Shown: one piece after another, positions 50,479-62,900 of the stretch | How positions within the stretch are numbered: the stretch's first letter is position 1 | How the letters are laid out: each line of letters starts with the position of its first letter | Source of the DNA: Diploscapter coronatus | Lineage: Eukaryota; Nematoda; Chromadorea; Rhabditida; Rhabditidae | Direction of reading: 5' to 3' | Assembly: GCA_964036155.1 (NCBI GenBank) | Contig: OZ038423.1 | Coordinates: 50,607,249 to 50,671,248 of the forward strand | DNA length: 64,000 nt | Notes under the pieces: generated by a model | What the model was told of the DNA's origin: nothing | Databases searched by the model: none | The model's input: only the letters and a program-made list of their open reading frames with translations | Translations under genes and position numbers: made by a program

Positions 50479-51746
50479 CTATGTTAATTTTCCGACTATT
50501 CGCCATTCATTCGTTTGTGGATCGTATTCCTCGATTGAATTACAAAATTTTTTCCATAAAAATAATTTGTCTTGAAATCTAAGTTAACAAATATTTCGTA
50601 TAAAGATATGCAAAATCTCAGCTCACCCTCCGATTGCAAACAATTTTCCATTCGCAGCAACAAGCGAATGACAATGTCTTGCATGATTCATATCAGCAAT
50701 TCGATAAATTCGACTGTCAACTGGAGCTGAGGGGTCGAAACACAGACAGGATTTTAATACATCACCGAGGCTAAATATATAATGATACATTATTTATCAT
50801 ACAAAATTAACGATTTAAATCCTCCAGCTATATAAATTTTTCCATTTAGCAATGCAACTCCGAAACGATTTCTTTTTTCTGGAATCTCTCCGATTTCAAT
50901 CCATTCCCGTTCATCGTCTGATAATCGATATATCTTATTACTATCTTCTCCATCAATAACTGAATATCCATAATTACAATAACGAATATGCTATAATGTG
51001 ACCGTATAAAATTTCATCACATGTTATTGTTCGAATACATATAATTGGAAGAGGAAAAGCAAGGGCTGTTTGCCATTTTCCATCTATTAAAACCTGAATA
51101 AGTTATTTCATGGACTTTCATTCGATCTTCTTACATCAACTCGATTCGTAGCTCTCTCTGTTATAGGATCCTTTCCACCCAAATAATACAATTTGTCTTT
51201 GAAATAAGCCACAGATGCCCAACGACGCCATTCAGGAGGATCTGGTCCTGCAAAGAATGCAATAAAATTAAATCAATCTATTGGCTTTTATAATGTTACC
51301 TTTAGTGGTTTGTCGAGTATTCAGATCGAAAATTTCAAATGATTTGTCGCTAAAAGATTCAATTGCAAAAATCTAAAATTTACAAAATTGGCAATGCCAA
51401 ATAAAACAACCTACCTTATCTTTTGTTGTTGCTACTTCATATAATGCTAAGTAATTAGTAAATTTCGTAATCTGCTTAACATAATTAGTATGCGAATCAA
51501 ACAGATAAATTCTTCCTTGTCTAATATCGTTGTTGTTATAAGGCACTAAATACTAGAATTAATTTTCACTCATCCAAGAAATATTCTCCTACGATAGAAT
51601 AAAGTTTTCCTCTCGAGCGCTTTCGGCAGATATCTCTTGATTATTTGCATCATTCGTTTGTTAGTCCAAGCCAATTGTTCCAGATCTTTGAATTCGGGAT
51701 ATTGGCAGATCAGCAGTATAATTTCGACTGGTAAATTGGCTAGCAT
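50479..51746 (-). CDS. F-box-Kelch protein
   Basis: The ATG at 51746 follows TTGTTCAG by 14 nt. MLANLPVEIILLICQYPEF continues with DLEQLAWTNKRMMQIIKRY, a clear F-box. After the exon ending KALERKTLFYR come six Kelch blades with the same intron positions as the Hsp70-Kelch genes: GPDPPEWRR-type, [26 protein letters not shown]-type, [14 protein letters not shown] and KLFAIGG-type, ending YDPQTNEWRIVGKLT and TAG at 50479-50481. The predicted role is substrate recruitment to an SCF ubiquitin ligase through the propeller. The intron before GPDPPEW is a canonical 50-nt GTAACATT...TTGCAG here. The LFY residues at the blade-1 start correspond to KILFY in the Hsp70-Kelch genes. Confidence 0.8.
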
Positions 51747-52720
51747 CTTTGTTAAGAGACCTGAACAATCACCATAGTATTATTTCAAAATGGAAATAGT
51801 AGGAGAGTTGATTGAATGAGAAAGTCTGCAATTAATGAGTCTAAAATTGATCATTGAAGAAAGGAGAACGGAACTGCTAAATTGATGCTTCGCAATTTTA
51901 TCAGACTAAAAATCGATTCCCAAACATGGGTCATCATTTAAGAGTGAATATCAATAAGGACAAAAGTCTGTATAAACAGGGGTTCGCAAATCAGCCCTAT
52001 TTGCGGACCCTCGTTTATACCGACTTTGGTTCTTACTGACATTCACTCTTGATATTTTTCCATGTGAAATTTTCAATTGTGCATTTATGCTTCAAGCACT
52101 AGTTCATTTTTTATGAAAACTTACGTAATAATAGTTTTGCCGAACTCTGAGGTTCCTTTATTCATATTTGTCTATTCTTTGTACTTCGTAAATCCCCCAA
52201 GCTCTGCAGACATTCGGCCTCGAATTCGAGCAGTTTTGTGTTATTCCTCTGCTTATTCTGCCTTCATTCACCTCGTAAATCATGCGAACGTCCCCTCAGT
52301 CTTTCATTAAATTTTAGATCCACTCTTCCACCCTTTCACTCGCACTCGGCATTCAGCATATTCAGTATTCTGAATTTCCTTTTCTTCCCTTCCCCATCCC
52401 TTACCCCTTTTTTCTTCTTCCTATTTATCATCCCTTTATCCATTTCATTCCTCTTCTTTTCCTTTCAATTTACGGAAATAATTCGTTTATTGGCTGAAAC
52501 ATAGAAATTTGTTGGGCAAAAAACAGGAGGACAAAATTTACAACAACAATAACAAAGAAAAAGGAGCAAAAATAGGACTGCTTTTGAGAAATGAGATCCT
52601 TAGGATTTTGAGAAACGATTGCGCAACTTCCATGTTGCAATCTTGAAGATATCATTTTGACCCGAATTTTCTGCCAATATCCAGCTACCCGCGTCTAGAA
52701 TTGAGTACTGCCTTTAGCAG
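51747..52720. other. Intergenic
   Basis: Apart from the inverted repeat at 51940-52050, this holds a pyrimidine-rich stretch at about 52300-52480 and the 3' flank of the GPCR gene. ORFs are compositional artefacts. Confidence 0.45.
51940..52050. repeat. MITE-like foldback, 52-bp arms
   Basis: AAGAGTGAATATCAATAAGG...GGTTCGCAAAT (51940-51991) pairs with ATTTGCGGACC...ATTCACTCTT (51999-52050) with about 8 mismatches over 52 bp and a loop of only 7 nt. It is about 195 bp upstream of the F-box-Kelch start. No target duplication was identified. Confidence 0.7.
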
Positions 52721-55634
52721 TCAAAGTGCATGAACCCGTTGTTCGCTTTCGTCTGAGTCTGTGCGTTTGTCCCGAAATTCTTCTGTGGCTAGCAAGGCGT
52801 ATTCGTTATTCCTAAAATATTCACTTATTTTTCGAGGTTCAATAAGTCTAAAATAAAACAAATTTTTTACATAATCCTTGTAAAAATTCTCGAAAATGTT
52901 TTGATAGGATTAATTTTAAATCTGTTGAATTCTAGATTAAAAATCCTTTGTCTACCGTTTACTGCTGTTTTTTCTTTGGATGGGGAGTTGTGAGAAATTG
53001 CTCGGAGTGGTCGCTGCTTTTAGCCACGTACTGTAAGCGCTAAAATTACTCTTTCTAATCTGTCTGAGGCTAAGCAAAATATACTTGGAAACTAACGCGT
53101 AAGTCCTGGTCGGGAGGACGACCGTCCAGAAGGTCTGTCTGTAGCGAGACGACATGACGCAGTAGAGCACGAAGTTGACACACGAGTTGATCAGAGATAG
53201 CAAATCCAACACATCTCCTACGTAATAGTACAATTTCCTGAACATTTGAGGGGTAATTCTCGAGATATTCATGGGAATAAAATCACCTATGGACTTCAGA
53301 CGTATAAATAGCACATAAAATAGAAATAAATCCCTGAGGCAGTTCGGTAATTAGAAACACGCTAAGTATGGCTACAAGCATCACGGTCGTTCGGTCAGGC
53401 TTGTAGGATTTTCTAAAAAAGACATGTTGAAATTTCTGATAATGTAAAAACTGCATTTTTGGATTCATTTTTCATTATTTATCGAAAAGTATGAAATGAC
53501 TATACTTTTTAGCCGGATTTGGCTGTCCGGGTAACTGAGGCTGTCCATTGTTGTATTCATACGATGCATTCGAATTCACATTCGTCAACTTTCTTCGATG
53601 CCTTTCTGCGTCACTAAAGTTTTTGAACCATTTTTAGTCATTTTTGCTCCTTTGTTTTTCAATCCTTATCGTTTTTCCCATTTATTTTCATTGGTATTTC
53701 AATAGAAGCACTTACTGTATTTTCATCACTAATCCTATTGAGAGCGTGAACAAAAGAATGCACGGAATTACCTGAAATTTGAGAATTTCAAACGTGAAAC
53801 TGCGAAACATTCGATGAAAATTGAACTGAATAATTCTTTCTGATATTTTGTGATTGTTGTTAATCTTCTAAAGGATTACTCACTTTGAAGACGATTCCAA
53901 TCATCCAAATGTTCATTTTGAATAGTCGACAGTTGTTCGCCTGAGCTGCAGGAGCCACCTTCAAATTAGCAAACACTTTTTCGGCTGTTAAAAATTAACG
54001 TTTGCTTACTTGAAAAGTGAATTGCGGCAGTGTATAATTAGGCGAATAATTGGGACATCTGCAAAAAAAATTAGTTAATTTGTTCGAAAAACTCAGAACA
54101 CAGGAAGCAGAAATGCGATGAGAAATTGAAAGAAAAAACTATAATTAGAATCGGAATTAGAACTTTTTAGCCCTTTGAAAAATTTCAGAATTTCTAACTT
54201 TCCAGCGTTCTCTAGTCCTAATCCCGGACAATTTTGAAGATTGTTGTGATAGTTTCAGGTAAATTATGCAAGTATCCTAATTCCATATCGTTATATTCTC
54301 GGCAGAAAGTGAAAGTAAAGAATAGCTAACCCTGAAGCCGGTGCCCATGGATTTTCATCGAGGGGTGAAATCTCGTGGATGAATATGTTCGGAATGCAGA
54401 GAATGAAGACCAGCACATAAATCGCCAGGCACATTTTCCAGGCGAATCTCGGTGATTGCCAAGAACTAAATATGAAATTAGCATAAAGAGGAAATTGAAA
54501 CGAGAAATGTTACCTGTTGAGTCTGGCGACTCGGAGAGTCATTCGCCTGATGAAAGCCATGGCCACGGCCAGCCACAGGGAGGTCGTGTGCAGAGTGATC
54601 GAGAGCACTACGTGCCAGAGAAGGAATTGCAACCAACCATAGGTATATGGAGGAGAACTAAAGTAGTACTATTTAGAACAATAAGACATTGGGTTGGACG
54701 ATAAATTCATTCAAATTTCTGATAACCAAATATAAAGAAATGGGTATCATAAATTTTGGCGACGATCATTTTGCTTTTCTTCAATTTGTAAAATGTAAGA
54801 TTTGCTCACCATGGATCCCTCGACCGTTGAATCACAAAATGCATAATGTAAATTAGATAACTGCCCATTGTTCCTAGAAAGGAATTGCTGATGATTTGGG
54901 TAACTTTTATATCTTTACCAATATCACATATAGCAACAGCGGTGAGAATACTGTTGACAGCTGAATTGCGCATGGCTGGCCTGGAGAGGACTAGCACATG
55001 GACGATGTTGGTAATGATGCCGAACAGACACAGACCGACACAGATGTAGCCATGGATTGGGGCGTACAATCTAAACAATTAACTTGAACCGTTTTTTAGC
55101 TCTAACTAATGTTTGGTAGACAATAATCTTATTACGAGTCTTATTGAAACTTCATTCCTTTGTTGAAATGCTGTAACCTTCGAAGTTCAGTTTGCCACGA
55201 AGCCGAAAGTAAACTTTGATACTCATATTTTTCTCACACACTCGATTAGGTTACGCAAAGTCAGAGGATATCCCCACGCACCTTTTCATCTATTTACGTG
55301 ATTTTCAGCACAAAGTATGAATCCTTCTTTCATGGAAAAATTCAAGAAATGCGCGATAATAACTGTTTTCACACTTGACTTTTTCTGCCAAATTTTGCAC
55401 AATTCTAGCGAACGTATGAATTAGGTACGGAATCTGTGGTGGGTTGTTTCAGTATAAGATGGATAGTTTTTCCTTGCAAAAATAATCATTCTATTTTAGA
55501 ATTATGGTTTCTCAAAAAATTTTTAAATGACAGAATTTCCTACTGTCTGAATTTCTCCAATGTATCGAGAAAGTCTCTGGTAGCCTCATTCTCAGGGTCG
55601 AATAACTGTGCATCCTGAGGGCAATTCATTTCAC
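52721..55634 (-). CDS. Class A peptide GPCR, DMSR/myosuppressin-receptor-like
   Basis: A likely start at about 55634 gives MNCPQDAQLFDPENEATRDF and splices in frame to LYAPIHGYICVGLCLFGIIT (TM1). Later helices include NSILTAVAICDI (TM2), WLQFLLWHVVLSITLHTTSL (TM3), WKMCLAIYVLVFILCIPNIF (TM4), IWMIGIVFKVIPCILLFTLS (TM5), MLVAILSVFLITELPQGFIS (TM6) and DLLSLINSCVNFVLYCVMSS (TM7). The TELPQG and LYAPIHGY motifs are typical of the nematode DMSR family of FMRFamide-type receptors. The C-terminal tail (RLQYVAKSSDHSEQFLTTP, then NNEYALLATEEFRDK...) ends at TGA 52721-52723. Seven helices are accounted for. The first exon may lie further upstream, since the assigned Met is inside an open exon. Confidence 0.85.
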
Positions 55635-58600
55635 AAACAAGTTGATTTGAAGACCAGCTTGAGTCCTTAGGTCGTGCACATTTTAGTTGCTCTTAGAATA
55701 AATGGATAGAAGGTGCACCTGTAAAATGACGCATATTTGACTGATTTTTGGAATATAAACGAATTGTTACGGCGAGATAACAAAGGAATCGGATTTGAAA
55801 GGGAAAGATACGAGTCTCAAGGATCACTGAATGAGGATGAAATGGAGCAGATGCAAATGCACGAAAATGGAGAAATCTCATTTGAACGAGAAAAGATGTT
55901 CAGAAGGAGAGGGTAGGCTGAGGAGAAGTAGTTGAATAGAGAGATAAAGATGGACAATGTTTGAGAGCAAAGTAGCCATTATGAAATTGACTGAATTGCA
56001 GAGCAGAAAATCGCAGCTTGTTCTCTCGATTCGTCGATTTGCCAAGCTCCGTCCGAATTAGGCAATGGCAAATTGGATTCGAGTTTTTCTGTTTCTGCCC
56101 CAAAAAGGAACTCGACATTCCTGCATTCTTTCTTTCAATAATTGGCTTTTAATAAAAATGGTCGTGTTTGAATTGTAGTTGGCTAAGGAATAGGAAAAGA
56201 AAAAGTGATGCGGTAATTCGAGAGAGTAGAGAAAAAGCCCTAGAAGGAGAAGGAAAGGATAAGGAGATGAAGAGACGAAATGAGGAAGTGCACGACAAAC
56301 AAGGATGCAAACGAGAAGGTGGAACTCGCTGAAATAAGTAAAATTTGGCAGCAAGGATAGAAAAATGGATTAGATGAAATTCTGCAGAATATACTCTTTG
56401 CAAGTTTTCATTCTAGTCTGGGTATATGACCAAATTTTAGCTACATCAGACGCATAAAGTCAGCACATTATTAATTATCCATTTTATTGCTCTATTACTT
56501 ACGTAGATAGATAAATTGAGACTAAGTTGTCCCAAATACTTGTACAATAACTTCACTGACTTACTGATATGCAGAGGCTAAGGATTTAGCAAAGTATTCC
56601 CTGCTGACCTCTGCCTTTCCCCTCAACCCTTAGCTTCTGCCTTCTGCTTTTTCACTTGACTTTTACATTCACATTTCGAATGAACACGTGCTGCAATGCT
56701 GGAATAAATTATGAAGAGGTTCGCATAGACGCAGACAATTTCCTGGTTTATTTTTTCAAAAGGTACAAAATTTTGGAAAAGTAATTATTATTTATATCAG
56801 CGAATGCAACAATTTTATATATATATCTATTGGCTCTAACTTTTACTACGATATAAAATAGTAGTAAAATCGGAGAGATGAAATGGCAACTTCTGAATGC
56901 AAAAAATCGCATTTGCCTATCTATATTGCAGACTTTTATAATAGAATATCACTGAATTCTTTTAAAATTTCAAAGAAATGAATTCCGCTGTTAAAATTTA
57001 CCCGATGAATAAAGTTTTACTAACTCGAAATCAACCATTTTCTTTGAAAGCCTAATGATTAAGGTTTTTGGAAATATTTTCTTCATGGAAAAAGTTTAGT
57101 CCACCCAACTGATATCTTTAGAATTCAAATCTCAGCCCTCAATCTTGTCTCCCACGAGTTCAGCTTTATGACTCTGCCCCTGCCTCTCCTTCTCACTCAT
57201 TGCTTCTCTCATTTCAACCCTGTTTGCCAATTACAATTCGACAAATTATATGAGTACAACAAAGAGTTTTCTATTTTGACTCCATTATTCATGCAGATGA
57301 ATGAAGCGGAAAAACGATATTCTAAATAAATGAGAAAAATGGAATTTTGAAGGATCATTTTTCTACCACTCTCTAGAGTATCTTTAGCGTTCGACCGCCC
57401 GTTAACTTTATTTATACACTTCTCAAACAAACGAAGATCAGAAATAGTGAGGGAGTGTTGAAGTGCATAGGGCAATGAGCTGATGTATTCGGAGATGAAA
57501 TGGGCTCAGCTAGATTAAATTGTTCAAAACCGATGAAATAATATGGCATTTGGTCGAAAGTTCATGAAAGTATCTTGTCGAAATTGTTGCGTAGGTGAAA
57601 AAATACCCTATAGATGTTCTTACTATAGCATTTGTTGATATCTAGACTTTAAAATAACTACGAAAGATATTGAGAGTAGCTTCAATTTTAACTAGTGGCA
57701 AGATCGGCGAGATCCATGAAATTCTATTCAGGGTAGATTAAAAGTTTGATCGTTTCATAAACCCTAAATTCTCTCTATTAGCTAAAATAGAAGCATTTCT
57801 TTCGAATATTTGTCTTATTTATGGTCCTAGCACCACAATCTATAAAAAAAATTTTTTTATAAAATATTAATTCTTGAAAGATATAAGCGAATATTGTAGG
57901 CAGTGGTTCTTGTAAGCCGAACATAACTTTTACCCATCCCTGTAGAAATGTAACTTCTAAACTGTCAAATAATATTATAGAAAAGATGAATCAATTCAGA
58001 TTCGAGCGGAAATTTGAATGAAAGTGTATAGAAATGAAAATATAAAGAGATTTGACAGATTTTGGTAATGGATTCCATGTGGACGAGTGTCTAATCTCTG
58101 CACAATCCTTGCATAACCATTCTCTTCAAAATGATACCCTCACTTCCATTTCACTTATCACTGCCATTTAATCGCGTAAAACGTGGAAATTCGTCTCATC
58201 CGACAAAGAAAAAGTGAATAATCCAACAAAGCAGGAATTAAATTAATCAGATGAAGATAGGAGCAGAATATGACACATGCAATGGATAAGGATAAGTGAC
58301 CTGCAGATTAACTGAGCAGTTTGAAATGAGGAAGGCTGTTTCGTCATGAAGTCAAAGGATAAAATATTCATTTTTAGATTAAAATAATACGTAATAAAGG
58401 GATAAGCTTCGGGGATAAAGTTTTAAATCTGAGGACTGAAAAATGACTGATTCGTGGAAGAAATGAATGAAAGAATGGGTACTTCTTAGTTTTGAAGTCA
58501 TCAAATTTTTTATGTGGAATTTAAAAGGGGCTGAGAAAGGTCGTAGAATAGTTCGTTTCATTTTGGCTCCCTGCATTTACAGATGGATGACAGACACAGA

Positions 58601-58738
58601 TAGCTGTACTTAAAGACGGATAGGAAGGGTAGGGAGTGGAGGAAAAGAGGAGAAATACGAAAAATATCCGTCTGTAAATACAGGAGCCCTTTAATTTTTA
58701 CTGGCATAATTCGCAAGAAATAACCGAGTTTTCTATTG

Positions 58739-58763
58739 TTTTTTTTTTTTTTTTTTTTTTTTA
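58739..58763. repeat. Poly-T run
   Basis: About 25 consecutive T residues (poly-A on the minus strand). No adjacent retroposed coding sequence was seen, so it is treated as a simple repeat. Confidence 0.85.
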
Positions 58764-59767
58764 AATAATCGCAAAATTACATGATATTTACAAATTGTAC
58801 GGTGGCAAATCAGTTAAAAATACTGAAAGTCTCGTAGAAATGAATTAATATGCGCAAATCTGCAGGTGGAGACACGCAATTCCTTGGCATCGTCCCTTCT
58901 TTTCTCAATTCCAACTCATTTCTGTCGATGTTTCAAATGCACAAATGCACTCCTCATTCTCATAATGATATGTACGGATATACGGAAATTTGCGGGAATG
59001 AATAAAGCAGAAATGAATTCGAAATGGGCTGAACGAGGAAAACGGACGGAATCCGAGGAGAGTCGGCAGAATTCAGATGAAGGTCCCCTAGAAAGTCTGA
59101 AGGGTTGATTGAGATAAAAATGGAATGGACTGGACTGGGAAAGGAATGAAGGAATTGGGAAGGGGAAGGCAAAGCAAGACTGAGACTGAGGGCCAGATTT
59201 GGGAAGGATCGTGAGAAGACGAGGACGAATTATTAAAAGAGGGGAATGGAAGAGGAGATGGGGAGACAGACGTGCAGTCACAGAATAGACTGAATGCGAA
59301 TAAAGAATAGAGGCTGAAGACTGCATATGGAGATAGACTATGGTAGATGCATGACGTTGATGAATTTCGGAAAGAGCATAAAGAATTCCTTATCACTTTA
59401 TGAGGCAATCATGGAAAGCCTGAAGGGATGCATAGAAAAAGAAACGGATAAAAAAACGTGCAGATTTGCGATATCCGGTATCCGATTTAAGATGAAAGGA
59501 GGGAAAATCAATGGCAAGAATAATTGTCTCTTGGCTCTGCTCGCAATCATAGCAATCAGCAGCCAGCAGCCACCCTCCCTTTCGACATTTGTTCCTCTTT
59601 TTCTCTTTTCTCACCTGGACTCCTTCACTCACGAGGTTGCAAGTGAAATTTCAACATTTCAACATCGCCGTTTGATCAAAATCAAAATTAGGGTTGTTTT
59701 AAAATTCAACTTTAAAAATATGTATCGAAATGACTCTTTGAAATATACATCATTTGTTGAATCGAAA

Positions 59768-59942
59768 TCTAGACAAACTTAGGGAGAACGATCATCAAAG
59801 ACCTTTTGCGATCTACTTTCAATATATTTTCTAAACAAATTTCTACCTCCACCCTTTCAGCAATCAAAATTTCACATGTTCGATCTACCCCCTAAAGTTT
59901 CTTTTTGTCTGATGAACATGCTTCCTAGATCTGAGTCTAAAT
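59768..59942. repeat. MITE-like inverted-repeat element, copy 2
   Basis: Ends CTAGACAAACTTAGGGAGAA and CTTCCTAGATCTGAGTCTAA and the interior (ACGATCATCAAAGACCTTTT, CAATATATTTTCT) align with the element at 47085-47186 at roughly three quarters identity by eye. About 70 bp of extra sequence lies in the middle. This is an old family with at least two copies here. Confidence 0.55.
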
Positions 59943-62900
59943 AACGAATACCATCGCTCACAATTGATCGAGGCTGCAAAATTGTGCTGCAGATTTGCAC
60001 GGAGCTCTACAGAAAGAGCTTTGTTCTGTGTGAAGAGAAGAGGATTGCATTTTGTATGTTGCCGAAACCAAGAATTGCTTCGGCCTTGTGGTTAAGACAA
60101 CTCAAATCTCACAAAGTCAAGTGTGGGTGAAAGGAAGGACGAAATGTGAAATGCAAGACAAAATATGTGAAATGGAGGTACGCGATGCGCAATGCGGCTA
60201 ATTCCCCGAGCCATTCTGAGAGCCAAAGCAGAGTTCAAACGGCCATAAATCTTGACCAAATCACTTTCCTCCGAGCAGACAGACCCCAAATGGGCAATGA
60301 AACTAAGAAGCTGCAACGAAAAAGGATCAGATGAGGAGATATCGAAGAGCAAATCACAGGCAATAAATAGTAAGTAGAGAGGCTTTTTTGGAATTAGACA
60401 AAACAATTTCTCATTTTTGTAGAGGGGCGTTTGGATTTTACTCTTCATCCTTCTTTGCAATTCTATGATGCAATCGCTAGACTCATTAGTGCAATTTCGA
60501 TTGAAATGACATGAGAATTTTGCATTTTCGATATCGAATTTAGGTTTTGGATTAAAGCTTAAGAAACAGACGATACATTCGTGGAGTGTGTTAGATAAAA
60601 CAAAGAAACGGGGGATCTGAACGACTGAAGATATAGGGGAAAACGTTGAGCACAGAAGAGGAAGAGAGCGAAGGGGGCAAGGAGGAGACGGGAAAGGGGG
60701 AAGGCAGGGAAAGGAAGGGCACTTGGTTTGAGTGCTTGTCTCATTCTCATTCCACACAACACAACCACTAAACTCGGAAAGGAATTCTCAAGGCTCGGGC
60801 AAGTCCACAGCGAATGAGAGAATGAGACGATCATACCTGAGAACTGACAACTCAGAACCGAGAAATCCTATTTCGGTGCAGAGGACGCAAAACTTTGGAA
60901 GGGAAGACGAAAAAAGACGTGAGCCAGTGATTGCTTAGGCTCAAATAGGGTAGAGGCGAGATTTGAAGGGATCTAACGAGGATATGAAATAGGAAGGCGG
61001 GATGAGGAAGGATAGACTGCAAGATGGACTAAGGTTATGAATCCCTCAAGACATGCGCAGATCTGAAGCTGCAGGCTGAACGGCCACGGTCAACAAATCA
61101 AATCAGAAGATAACGCAATAGAGACTATATTCGATTCAGACAAACATGTATGAACTCTATTTTGATGGACTCTAAAACGAGACTGCATTGTCAGTCAAAT
61201 AGCTCAAAAAGTCACAATATTTTACAACAACAGGTTGGTTCGAAGGAAACACTGCAGGAAGGGAGAAGCGAATGACACAGCTTGCAACCAGGAAGACAAG
61301 AAAAATAAGAGATTCTGTGGAAGATAAATGATATCTGCAAGGATATGAGGGAATGGAGGAATCAGCCACAGGGGAGCTGACGAGTGGCGGCTGGCATCAG
61401 ACTTCCTTCTGACGAAGAGACATCCTTCGACCCGTCCTTTGTCTGCACTCATTCCCAGTCACGCCCCGGTCATTTATCTCCCTTTAGACACTTTTATCTT
61501 CCCTTCCAGTTTCGCACCAAAGGCACAAATAGATTTGCAATCGACCAGATTGGATAAACAAAGTGTAAAGTTGAGGTGAAATATGATGAAATATCAGATG
61601 GGTTGCCAATCAATTTACCACAAAGCTGATCCTCGTGAATCTCTATTGATCGGCCCGTAAGCTCTTGCCATTCCTGATTACATATTTCAGTGTGGTTTAC
61701 AAGTATACGTAAAAATTTCAATAAAATGAAATTACGACAATTGCTGCCTAATATGATATCATCGTTTCGATAAGACAGCTTACGAACTTTTAGACATTTT
61801 ATAAAATCAAATTTCGACAAGAGCTTTCTAACCAATCCAATATATTTGCGTTAGAGCATTCTGATATTTTAGTGCAAAAAGATTCAAAAATGATTTGAGT
61901 TATTTTAAGCCTCACGTCAAGGCAGTTTTGTTTTGTATTCAAACACCATAACGAGATAATTTGTGAAACGAAGAAATTGCGTTGAGCTATGAGGGATTTT
62001 AGGAAAATCACTAATGTGGTAAGGATATTCAGATTAAAACTGCATGTTCAATAAAAGAGAATTTTCGAATTATGACGAAAGATGATCACCACGTTGCTAT
62101 TCAAAGGAATAATATTCGTTCAAATTTTAAAGCATTTCTTAACACTTGGAAGAAAGAAACCCCTTTTTCATGATATCAGCTATGATTAAGCAATTCTGCG
62201 TAACGACTTCGCTATATTATTAGCCTTTTCCAACAAGCCTGTGATTGGTGATAAATGCAATAGAGTCTAATCAAGTTTACTACTTAGCGGCAATCATCTA
62301 AATCGCGCAATAAACTCACAGCTTGTCAGGCTATTAGGTAATAAGAATTGAAGCTAGAAAATAGATGAATTATGCAGATTGGTATGATAGGAAGTGTTTG
62401 CTTTGAGGAAGAAAATACACTTGAACTTGAACGACTTTCGACATTTTAGTCGTAAATTCATATTAGAATATTTGGAATTCTCAGAAAGTACGAGGCGTAT
62501 TTCTACGATTTTGTTTGTAAGCGTAGGCTAAGTCAGGGAAATAATTTAATTCTTTTGTATAGAACTGCACTGATTAACTGATTATAAGCTACGTAAATAA
62601 GCTGATAGGAAAGACATAAGCGAAATTTTAGAATCAATCGTTTATCGGATTATCTAGAACCTATCCGATTGAGAGTAGTATAATTGTAGAGGATATCATT
62701 TCGCAATCATATGCTAAGCTTCATCCAAATTGATATAAGTTAACTCGGTGAATGTTCGATTCTAAAAACTATTCTTGTGCCTAAACCTTTGGCCGCCCCT
62801 CTATCTTCGAATTAAAATCGTTCTATATCTACAAAGATTTATGAAGAACACGAATCGGGCTCAGCAAGAATTATTATAATTTCCGGCTATCTATCTCATA

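Noticed and set aside
60092..60757. 221-codon open frame on the minus strand
   Set aside because: It is a low-complexity Ser/Pro/Phe/Leu reading of a purine-rich plus-strand tract, with no domain, no neighbouring exons and no splice-bounded structure.
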